Shown here: positions 30,082 to 39,000 of the stretch, in pieces
How positions within the stretch are numbered: position 1 is the stretch's first letter
How the letters are laid out: every line of letters begins with the position of its first letter
DNA from: Pseudomonas fluorescens
GTDB lineage: Bacteria; Pseudomonadota; Gammaproteobacteria; Pseudomonadales; Pseudomonadaceae
Assembly (NCBI RefSeq): GCF_018614655.1
Contig: NZ_JAGGOG010000030.1
Location: forward strand, 1-51,707
DNA length: 51,707 nucleotides
Direction: 5' to 3'
The notes under the pieces: model-generated
Seen by the model: only the letters and a program-made list of their open reading frames with translations
The model's database searches: none
What the model was told of the DNA's origin: nothing
Translations under genes and position numbers: made by a program

Positions 30082-30466
30082 GAACGACCTCCAGGCAGTC
30101 CAAGATTTCCGCCGCATCCCCTTATGCAGGTGCTGATGTTTTTGCATTATGGTGTTTTTCTGAAATTCGCCGAGATTAAAATCTCGCCATCATCGTAACC
30201 ATGCTGTTTACCGCGTAGAAGCTTTCGTAATCGATGAATGAACGGGGGCTCGGCCTGGCACCGACGTCGTCCCCTCGCTTCCCAGCCGAAGCTAGACGCA
30301 GCATGACGACCGTGAACACAAAATAGCTGGGCTTTCACAGTTGCGTCCGGACCCCCAAAGAGTATTTCTTTTCGAGACAAGTCTGCCCATGATTGCTAGA
30401 TTCAACTGAAAGTTGTCATTTTTTCTACTTTTTTGGTCATCCTAGGCTCCAGCCACAATACTTTCA
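30082..30466. other. Intergenic, upstream of the sensor kinase
   Basis: No supported gene; a 77-codon minus-strand frame at 30147-30380 has no recognisable motif. The kinase promoter would lie here but is not obvious. Confidence 0.4.
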
Positions 30467-33400
30467 ATGGAACAAATACTCTTGCGTACTCTTAACGTTT
30501 CTTTTCGCTGGGTTGGTGGCTTGCTGATTCTGCTGTGCACTGCGATCGTGGCAGCCGAACCAGCGGCAATACCTGTGAATTTGGTCGTCAATGCACCGAT
30601 CACTGCGCCGAGCGTTAAATTCGATACGCAGACTGAGACTTGGCTTGCCTCCAATCCCGAAATTAATGTGGCTATCTGGAGCCGAGCGTTACCTCCATTG
30701 GATATCGGATTTGACCAAAGCAGTTTCGAGGGCGTTACGGCGGACTACCTGGGAGTCATACGCGAAGCAACTGGTTTACGTCTGAAAATTTGGCGTTTCC
30801 AGACTCATGCTCAGGCGCTAGAGGCGCTTGAGAAAGGCGAGATCGACATGCTTGCGCTGAACGAGCTGAGTGAGCACTCTGGTGGCTCGATTACTCAGAC
30901 CCATCCCTATTTGCTGAATACAAAGGTGATAGTGCGCCCAATTGAGGAAACCCTCCCTCCGTCTAAAGATCTAAAGGGACAAAGACTGGCATACGCCGGC
31001 GACAAAGAAGTTGGGAAGCTGCTTCAACAACAATATCCCCAAGCAACGCTTATTCAGTACTCCAACCACTTGAATGGTCTGGCTTCTTTGGTGTACAACC
31101 AGGCCGATGCGTTCTGGACCGACGCAATCACAGCAGAATTTTTGATCAGAATGCTTTATAGCAACGACGTCTATGTCTCCGGTAATGCCCTCTCTGCCGT
31201 GGCAGATATTAATTTTGCTATCAGTGATCGCAAGCCGCAGTTACTAGCAGCAATTAACCAAAGCTTAGATGCAATTTCGATCATTGACAGGATGCGAATC
31301 ACCACGCGCTGGGGGTTAAGCAACGACTTTTTGTTCAATCCACCTCCGTTGGCTCTTGATTCAGATGAGGTGGCTTGGCTTTCAACTCATAGGAAAATCA
31401 GGGTTCTGGTGGCGGGGTCGTACGCCCCCATGACTTTTTTTGATGATCAAGGCCGGCTCCAGGGCCTCAGTGCTGATATTTTAAAAATCATCGAACGACG
31501 CACTGGCTTGGAACTTGAAATCGTTCACAGCAATAGTGTCCCTGCGATGCTCAAAGAGCTCCAAAGCGGCCGCGCTGACCTTGTCGCAGCGTTAACCATT
31601 AGCGATTTGCGTCTACCCCTCGAACAATACACTCGTCCATATTTAATAAGCCCTTTCGTGGTTGTAACACGCCGTGCAGGAGCGGACATACAAAGCATTG
31701 AAGAGTTGAGGGGTAAACGTTTGGCAATTACGGCTAATAATCCACTCTCCAATTGGCTTTCCGAGCACTATCCTGAAATCATACAAATTCCGGTAACTAC
31801 CGCCGTGAGGGGGATCGAATTACTTTCCGAACATGAGGTGGATGCCAGCCTGCACACCCAGTTTGGTGCCGATTACTTCATCAAGCACCACTTTCAGAAG
31901 GATCTGCAAATAGCGGCAGTCATAGGCCCTTTCCCCGCTCGTGTTGCAATGGTTGTCAGTCCCGTAGATCTACCTCTGAAGTCTATTGTTGATAAAGTTT
32001 TGTTGGAGATTGCGCCTGAGGAACTAAAAACACTGAGTGATCGCTGGCGCAGGCATGCTGCTCCCGCCGTGTCGAGTTCTTGGAATACCTATAAGGAAAA
32101 AGTCTATAAAGTAGTAGGCGTCGCCATTGTCTTCCTTTTGGTGTTCTTGATTTGGAATTATTATCTACAGGTTCAGATCAAGAAGCGTCGTAGTGCCGAA
32201 CTTGCCCTTAATGACCAGCTGTCCTTTAGTAAAGCTCTCATAGATGGATCACCTATTGCGCTATACGTGCGTGACAGAGCTGGTCGTTTGGTGCACTGCA
32301 ATCGAGCTTACTCAGAATTTCTACAAACACGACAGGAGGACGTTATTGGAAAAACGCTGGTGGAGTCGGGCGTGATCTCACCAGATTTGAGCCGCCATTA
32401 TGAGCAGGTTTATCGTGATGCTGAAAGCCATCTTGAACCAGTGTTTGCAGATCTAGAAATCGACATTAACGGTAAGAAGCATCGCATCTATCATTGGACG
32501 TTCCCTTTCCGAAGTAGTATCGGTGTGTTCTCCGGCATAATCGGCGGATGGCTTGACATTAGTGAGCGTGAACACTTGATGGAGCAACTTCGCTTGGCGA
32601 AGGAGGCTGCTGTTGAGGCAAACAATTCAAAGTCAATTTTTTTGGCCAGCATGAGCCACGAGATTCGGACCCCGATAAGCGCCTTGATAGGGCTTATCGA
32701 AATGGTCCGCGTGCGCGGGGGAAGTGCGCATCAGATTGATGAAAATTTAAAAGTGGCTCACCAATCGGCGCAATCGCTGCTAACGCTAATTGGCGATATT
32801 TTAGATCTTTCGAAAATTGAAGCCGGGGCTATGGTCCCCTCTCCGCGGCCGACCCATCTTGGGGAGCTTCTCAGATCAGTACACAAACTTTTCGAGATGA
32901 ATGCCCGAAATAAGAACCTGAAATTTGATCTTTTGATTGATGCTGTCGATGAAAAAGTCATCATCGATTCGTTAATGCTTAATCAAATTGTCGCCAACTT
33001 GATCAGTAATGCAATCAAATTCACTCAGCATGGACTTGTGCAGCTTTCGTTGAAGCAGTTGCCCGACGTTGAATCTGGTTTTGGGAGCTATTTGATTGAA
33101 GTGCGCGATTCTGGCATTGGTTTAGACGACCAGCAAAAAACGGCTATATTCGAACCTTTTGTTCAGGTTACACCAGATGTTAATTATGGGCGCAGTACAG
33201 GTTTGGGGTTGAGCATTTGCACTCGCTTGGCTGCACTTCTAGAGGCTAGATTGACTGTCGACAGCCATCCTGGTATTGGCTCGCGGTTTCAAATGCATTT
33301 CATCGCTAAGCGTAGTCAGCACGTCGCCGCCCCCGAAACCAATTCAATTACGACGCAAATGGGTCCGCGCCTGAATATTTTGGTCGTCGAAGACCATGCG

Positions 33401-34102
33401 CCCAACCGGCTGCTGCTCTGTCAGCAGATCGAATATCTTGGTCACCGAGCGGTGGCGTGCCACGACGGAGAAAGTGCATTGGTCGAATGGCAGCAGGCCG
33501 AGCCACCGTTCGATCTGACCATCACCGATTGTAATATGCCGCATATGGACGGTTTTGAACTATCCCGACGGATGCGAACCATCGAACAGTCTAAAGCGCT
33601 GAGGGCTCACCCGATATTCGGACTCACCGCTCATGCTCAACCCCATATTGTTCAAAATTGCCTGGATGCTGGTATGACTCAATGTTTGTTCAAACCCATA
33701 GGTATCGAGGCCTTGAGACAGCAAATCGGTGCCGTCTCAGCCCAAGTCGAACGTCGGAGTAAAGCAGCTCGGGCGGAGGGCGGGGAGCTGCAGAAGCTCA
33801 AGATTTTGGTTCCTGATGCCTACCTCGATTTAGTCAACGAGCTTATCAGTACCAATCGTACAGACGGAACAACGCTTGAGGAGCTAATGCGCAAGAACGA
33901 TTTTGAGAAAATTGTAAAGCTTGCTCATAAAATCAAGGGTGGGGCACAAATAGCTGATGCCCAAGAGCTGATTGATACCTGTATAGAGCTTGAAGCAGGG
34001 GCCTTTCGAAGAGATGCGGCTTTCTGCCACAAACAGATAAAAGCGTTGCTGACGGCTCTGCAGTCATTAGAGCGAAAGCTGCTGAACGACCAGGATCTTT
34101 AA
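30467..34102 (+). CDS. BvgS/EvgS-like hybrid sensor histidine kinase
   Basis: 1211 aa, intact. Order of parts: signal/anchor (~13-32); two periplasmic substrate-binding (SBP_bac_3, Venus-flytrap) domains at about 55-280 and 300-525; membrane helix ~548-568; PAS domain ~580-700. Then HisKA with phospho-accepting His731 (SMSHEIRTP), HATPase (NLISNAIKFT ~843; DSGIGL ~881; GLGLSI ~913), receiver domain with Asp1021 (ITDCNMPHMDG), and HPt with His1154 (LAHKIKGGAQ). This is the BvgS/EvgS unorthodox phosphorelay layout, His-Asp-His to a separate regulator. The likely receivers are the NarL-type regulators at 22897 and 23533, now 6 kb away because of IS21, IS1111 and IS150 insertions. The ligand is unknown. 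Confidence 0.93.
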   Translation: MEQILLRTLNVSFRWVGGLLILLCTAIVAAEPAAIPVNLVVNAPITAPSVKFDTQTETWLASNPEINVAIWSRALPPLDIGFDQSSFEGVTADYLGVIREATGLRLKIWRFQTHAQALEALEKGEIDMLALNELSEHSGGSITQTHPYLLNTKVIVRPIEETLPPSKDLKGQRLAYAGDKEVGKLLQQQYPQATLIQYSNHLNGLASLVYNQADAFWTDAITAEFLIRMLYSNDVYVSGNALSAVADINFAISDRKPQLLAAINQSLDAISIIDRMRITTRWGLSNDFLFNPPPLALDSDEVAWLSTHRKIRVLVAGSYAPMTFFDDQGRLQGLSADILKIIERRTGLELEIVHSNSVPAMLKELQSGRADLVAALTISDLRLPLEQYTRPYLISPFVVVTRRAGADIQSIEELRGKRLAITANNPLSNWLSEHYPEIIQIPVTTAVRGIELLSEHEVDASLHTQFGADYFIKHHFQKDLQIAAVIGPFPARVAMVVSPVDLPLKSIVDKVLLEIAPEELKTLSDRWRRHAAPAVSSSWNTYKEKVYKVVGVAIVFLLVFLIWNYYLQVQIKKRRSAELALNDQLSFSKALIDGSPIALYVRDRAGRLVHCNRAYSEFLQTRQEDVIGKTLVESGVISPDLSRHYEQVYRDAESHLEPVFADLEIDINGKKHRIYHWTFPFRSSIGVFSGIIGGWLDISEREHLMEQLRLAKEAAVEANNSKSIFLASMSHEIRTPISALIGLIEMVRVRGGSAHQIDENLKVAHQSAQSLLTLIGDILDLSKIEAGAMVPSPRPTHLGELLRSVHKLFEMNARNKNLKFDLLIDAVDEKVIIDSLMLNQIVANLISNAIKFTQHGLVQLSLKQLPDVESGFGSYLIEVRDSGIGLDDQQKTAIFEPFVQVTPDVNYGRSTGLGLSICTRLAALLEARLTVDSHPGIGSRFQMHFIAKRSQHVAAPETNSITTQMGPRLNILVVEDHAPNRLLLCQQIEYLGHRAVACHDGESALVEWQQAEPPFDLTITDCNMPHMDGFELSRRMRTIEQSKALRAHPIFGLTAHAQPHIVQNCLDAGMTQCLFKPIGIEALRQQIGAVSAQVERRSKAARAEGGELQKLKILVPDAYLDLVNELISTNRTDGTTLEELMRKNDFEKIVKLAHKIKGGAQIADAQELIDTCIELEAGAFRRDAAFCHKQIKALLTALQSLERKLLNDQDL

Positions 34103-34273
34103 ATTAATAATCGCATACGCTGAGAAGGTTTTGAGATCAAAATATTAAATTAATATGATCTTCGGTGGTGGGCATGTGCGACGCGATTGGCTTGGGTCTC
34201 AATTAGATAAGCTCCGGTAATTACCGATGAAGTTCGCCTTAAATGAAGCTGATCTCAAGGTGAATCATTAAAA

Positions 34274-34888
34274 TTATTCGCTCACCGTAGCCAGAAATGC
34301 TGTGAAATGGGCCGAAAGTATACTTAATGAGTTTTCAAAAAAATGGTTTTTCTTTAATAAGAGACTAGGCATTCCATGGCGGCGTGCGAAGTTAAGCGCG
34401 TCATCAACCGGGCATATATCATCGTCATACCCATGAACCAATAGACTGGGGACTGGTTTTGGTGCAAGCGTGTTATTGTCACCTGGAATTCGTGTAGGCA
34501 GGGCCAGCAGAAATAGGCCTGCTACAGGCAGTTGAGACGCCGCGAGGGCGCTGACATAGGCACCAATACTGGTGCCCATCAATATCGGTGGTGAAGGTGA
34601 AGCGGTAATTGCGGCCTTCAGGCGCCTCAGTCTAGGTTCTATACATAAAGCATAATTGTACGGATCGATATCATCCGAGCGGAAGTCGGGGCGGTGTGTT
34701 GACCATCCCAGCGACTCGGCAACGGAGGATAATGTAGTCACCTTAGTGCCGTCGGGACCGGTCGTCAGCCCCTTGGACAAGGGGCCGCTGGTGAATCCGT
34801 GCGATAAAATGATGTGTCCTTTCAATGAATTGTTCGCCTCTGTTCCGGTGGATAACAGCGTTCGCCACACCGTTGATTTTTTGACCAT
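34274..34888 (-). CDS. Alpha/beta hydrolase, small serine-hydrolase type
   Basis: 204 aa. An oxyanion segment HG (H30-G31 in ILSHGFTSGP), nucleophile elbow G105-T-S107-I-G109, acid region around D155-D157 (VHGYDDDICPVDD) and His182 (KKNHFF) give a complete catalytic triad layout. There is no lid domain and no signal peptide, so it is cytoplasmic and resembles YqiA/dienelactone-hydrolase-like esterases. The substrate is unknown. It is transcribed toward the kinase end and is divergent from the MvaT-like gene. Confidence 0.85.
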   Translation of the reverse strand: MVKKSTVWRTLLSTGTEANNSLKGHIILSHGFTSGPLSKGLTTGPDGTKVTTLSSVAESLGWSTHRPDFRSDDIDPYNYALCIEPRLRRLKAAITASPSPPILMGTSIGAYVSALAASQLPVAGLFLLALPTRIPGDNNTLAPKPVPSLLVHGYDDDICPVDDALNFARRHGMPSLLLKKNHFFENSLSILSAHFTAFLATVSE

Positions 34889-35113
34889 TTCATCCGCGAT
34901 GCGGTGATATTTTCAATCGGCATGAGATTCTATAGCCAGTTTTTTCGATTATCTGTAGCTGGGATCGGTTCTGCATAGACTGCTGTCGCCAGTAGTGAAA
35001 AACGATCCACTTCCTAAATTTGGATTTTTTGGCGACTGGGTTGATACAGGTGTATGACCCTATTGCACAAAAAACGGTATACCATGACTTTTTCTATCAC
35101 ACCGAGATCGCAT

Positions 35114-35476
35114 ATGTCAAAGCTCGTCGAATTCCGCCAACTTGAAAGAAGCCTCGCTGAGCAGCTTCAGGCTCTTGAGGCGCTGAAGGAAAGCGCTGGC
35201 CTCAAGAGAGAGATTGAGTTTGAAGCCAAGCTGCGTGCCTTGCTCGCAGAATATGGCTTTAGTTTGTTGGGCGTGATCAATTTGCTAGACCCTCAAGCTG
35301 GGCGCAGTGCAACAATGGTTGAGCCGAAGGCTGTTATTCGTAGATCTCGCCAGATCAAGACGTACAAGAATCCGCACACTGGAGGGGTCGTCGAGACCAA
35401 AGGTGGAAACCATAAGATTCTAAAAGAATGGAAATCTGAATACGGTACAGCGACAGTTGAGTCATGGTTAACCTGA
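35114..35476 (+). CDS. MvaT-family (H-NS-like) nucleoid silencer
   Basis: 120 aa. The start is MSKLVEFRQLERS because this is where MvaT proteins begin; the frame upstream to 35054 is not family-like. Residues 1-60 are a coiled-coil oligomerisation part. The C-terminal DNA-binding domain has KTYKNPHTGGVVETKGGNHK. R79, G98 and N99 correspond to the Arg-Gly-Asn of the MvaT AT-pincer that grips AT-rich minor grooves. MvaT proteins silence horizontally acquired DNA in Pseudomonas. This accessory-region copy lies 570 bp upstream of effector 2 and ends at a strong terminator; it may silence the AT-rich toxin modules or modulate the core MvaT. Confidence 0.92.
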   Translation: MSKLVEFRQLERSLAEQLQALEALKESAGLKREIEFEAKLRALLAEYGFSLLGVINLLDPQAGRSATMVEPKAVIRRSRQIKTYKNPHTGGVVETKGGNHKILKEWKSEYGTATVESWLT

Positions 35477-35487
35477 TAACTGAAGTC

Positions 35488-35511
35488 AAGGGCCTTCGAA
35501 GGCCCTTTTTT
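35488..35511 (+). terminator. Rho-independent terminator after the MvaT-like gene
   Basis: Perfect palindrome AAGGGCCTTCGAAGGCCCTT followed by a T run, 12 bases after the stop codon. Confidence 0.92.
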
Positions 35512-35891
35512 GAGTTGGCTGACTAACTTGGCGGCAGTTTTGAGGCTGTTTTTCACAAGGGTTTAACGCTGTTCGCGACAAAGTTCAGTGCGTCGCAGAA
35601 GTGGCAGCGCCAAGTGTAGTTTGATGACGATTGCGTTGATGATGTCAATAAAGAATGCGCCGACCATCGGTACAACCCAAAAAGCCATTTATGAGGGGCC
35701 ATATCGCTGCGTAACGGTTTGGATGTCGACGATTAAGTCTTTTTGGCAATAAGACAGATTTTAAAAAGCTGTTTTTTTCTACTTTCCAAGCTCAAAAGGT
35801 GATTAAAAAAGGACCAGAAATGAGTGAGTCGACTCACTTTGATACCCGATGGGCTCATTTTGAGCAGGGAGATAGGGGGCGCGATTGGGCG

Positions 35892-35918
35892 TGTTTCCCG
35901 GGATTCCATGAAGAACTT
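35892..35918 (+). repeat. Solo ISL3-type inverted-repeat end upstream of effector 2
   Basis: Its reverse complement matches the left end of the ISL3 element at 41106-41132 in about 24 of 27 positions (core GGAATCCCGGGAAACAC). It is oriented as the right end of an element lying to its left, but no transposase remains there. Confidence 0.75.
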
Positions 35919-35975
35919 CAAAAAAAAAGAGGGTATTTGTTCGATCTCTCGCATGCTTCAGTTGCTGCGTCACCA

Positions 35976-36003
35976 GGAACGCAACTGACTGCTCTACCAC
36001 TCA
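35976..36003 (+). promoter_or_regulatory. hrp box (HrpL promoter) of effector 2
   Basis: GGAACG at 35976-35981, 15 bases, then CCACTCA at 35997-36003. It differs from GGAACC-N15/16-CCACNNA only at the sixth base. It lies 43 bases before the ATG at 36047, identical to effector 1. Confidence 0.88.
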
Positions 36004-36046
36004 TTGCAAATGTTGAGTGATAGAGACATCTGTCAGGAGCCCATCT

Positions 36047-39000
36047 ATGATCCCACCACGTCAGAATTCTATTGGCGCCGCGCTCTTTCCCGCGCTGCAT
36101 GCTTTATCCTCAGCGCAAAAGCTGTCCCCATTGGCCCAAGTCTACGAAATATGCTGTAAGTTGAATGAGGGGACGCGAGCTATGGCGCGCCTTGGCACCG
36201 TATTGATGGGGCTGGCCAAGCAGCACGCCCCCAACGCCTCCCGAAGCAGCGCTCAGCACATGGCACTGAGCGCTCAAGCTGATGCGTTTACACCTCTGGC
36301 GGCGTTGGTCAAAGACACTGAACAGCACGGCACGCAATTGACCCGAGAGGTGGCTTCGCTACTCAATCGGCAGAATCAAGGTGGCCCCCCGCTTTCAGCG
36401 TACGAGGCAACGACTTATACCGAACAATTGGATACTTGGTATAAGTCAGCCTCGAGCAGCTACGAAGCGTTGTATAAGCACGCCTTCACTAGCCTCGAGG
36501 CCTTGCATAGAAAAGCGAGCCTTTCCGCACCCGCGCTTGCGAAATCCCTAATGGCGTACGTTATCGATGAGGCCAAACAGGCCTCTCTGCCGGCACTCAA
36601 TTCGTCTGCACAAAATACCTTGCGCGCCACCGTGGCTCAGCTATGTGACCAACACGTTGCAGGCGCTGGCGCCCTGCAGACCAGTGGTGCCCTAAATATT
36701 CAACAGGCCCATGTGCTGATGCAAACACCGATGCACAAACTGGCTGAGACGTTGATGCCCTTAGCGCCGCCCTCGGCCCCTTGCGATAGCCTTGACAGCC
36801 CCCAATCCAGCAGCCGGCAGCCCCGCTCTATTGCCTCCGCCGGTACTCGGATTGTCGTCAATCAGCTGAATAATAAGTCCAGTGACGTGACGCCGAATAC
36901 GCCCGCGGGATCACCCGAGCCTGTGCCACTGGGGCCTGTACCGCAGGCGGAAACCCCGCAAAGCAGAGCATTGCTTGAGCAGTTGCACACCTCACAGCGC
37001 AGTATGATTGAGTTTCGAGATACCCTACCCAAGGCGTCAGACGCAATAAAGGAAGGTATTGGTACGTGGTTTACCGGCATGTTTCCTGATCTGCACGAGA
37101 AGATGGGCGACGACTGGCCGTCGCAGCTTTTCGTACTCCACTGGGAACTGGATAAAGATGGGCACCCGATAAATGAAAAAACGGTCCCCATGACTGAACT
37201 ACCTTGGTCCGCCGTATTGGGCGCCAGAACGGTGCGGCCTGAACAGTATGTGGATCAGTTTGAAGTCCTGTTCAAAGACGCCGATGGCAAGGAATTGGCG
37301 CTGAACACTGCCCAGGCGAAGCGAGCCATGATTGACCAACTCGAGACAAAGGTCACAGATACGTACAGGAGCAATCAGGATAACTACTGGCGGTCCAGGG
37401 TGGGCGCCTTGTCTCGATCCCAGGCGCTGAAATTTGAATTGGGTGCACAGTTGCGCACCGAGGCAGAGCTGCGAGCGGATGATGGCACGCTGAGCCAGAA
37501 GGGGCTCGAAACGGTGAAGGCTATACTTGCCTCACCGGCGCTCCGCGCCGAAAACGCAGGCAGGAGACCGGGTATCTACCAACTGATGGGAGAAGGCAAG
37601 CCACTCTCCGGCACCTTTGTGCTGACGGAGCATCACAACGAGACGGCCCCAGGAACGGTACTGCTGTGGCGACCGGGTGAAGCGCTACAAGAGTTTACCG
37701 ATCTGTTGGAAATGAAGGCATGGCTGAAAAGTAAAGAGATCACTACATCGGGTGATATAGCCCCTATACAGTCAACCAGCAATCTGTTCGATAGCCGTGT
37801 GGCTGATCTGCGCAACACCCTGATAGCCCAGTTTAGCCAGGCGATAAGGGTGAAACCAGCAGAAGGGAATACGCTGTCGGAGCACGTGAATGCGGCCACC
37901 GACGCGGGACCGTACCTTGACTTGGCGTCCGCGGCTCAAGGGCGGCAAGAGTTGAAAGACACCGCGCGCTATCTGCACTGGCTGGCCAGCGAGCCGCACC
38001 CGGAGGCCAAGCAAGCCTGGCATGAGGCAAGCAAGGCACATGCCCATTTATCAACGCTGTTGACCGCGCTGGCCAAGAAAGCTCTGCAGGTGCGGCCCAC
38101 ACTTGAGCCGGAAAAGCTCGGCAGTCCTGAAGCCGTTCGTGCATTTGCCCACGAAGAATTGAAGAAGGCGTTGGGAGGGCGAGATCCGGACAAGATGTAT
38201 CTGTCGTATACCGTTCGAACTCCAGCAGCTCCCAGTTTAATCACCAGCTACAATAAGACTGCGATGGGTATGCCAATACCGAACCTTGCGCCAGTATTCA
38301 CATCAAAGACAGAACGCCTGTCACTGACGGATTGGGCAATGCGAAATGCAGATTACACACAAAAGTTCGGATTTGTTCGCTATTTTTCGTACCCGGATGA
38401 CAAGCTAGTTGACGATGCAGGTCGCCCTATTTCTGAACTGACCGTCGATGAGGTTATTGAAAAAATCCGCACGGTGGATGTGGGTGGTCGCTATGGTCTG
38501 CATCTGGCGAAGACTTGGCTGGACTCAGAGACAGGGGCCAAAGACTATTACGTTGAACTGCGTCAGTCCGCGATGAAGGTGGAGCTACAGAGCACCATCA
38601 TCAATGGCGGTGGGATCAAAGGCCCACCGCAGCAAGGCTGGGTGGAGGCGGTCATCAGCAACCCCGACGCGACGAAACGGCAGGCCGTGAAGGGCGAAAA
38701 GATCGTGGTGCGCCCGCTGGGGATTAATCCGGGCATGGGCTTTCCTTACGGCACCGAGTATGTGCGAGGCGCGTGGGTGATCCAGCCGGTCGGTGCAACG
38801 CCATCAGATAAGTTGGTGGTCATGACCCCGAATGCACCCGATGGGCTCTCTTTTAGGGTTTTCCGCAATGCGACGGTAATGCGCAACGCGTTCGCGAATA
38901 CGCCAGGCATGCAAGCTTATCTGGCCGAGCGGGTGAGCAGCCCGGCGGTAGGAAAGACGATTCTTGACGGACGCGCCACATGGACCGTCTCCACCCCGGA

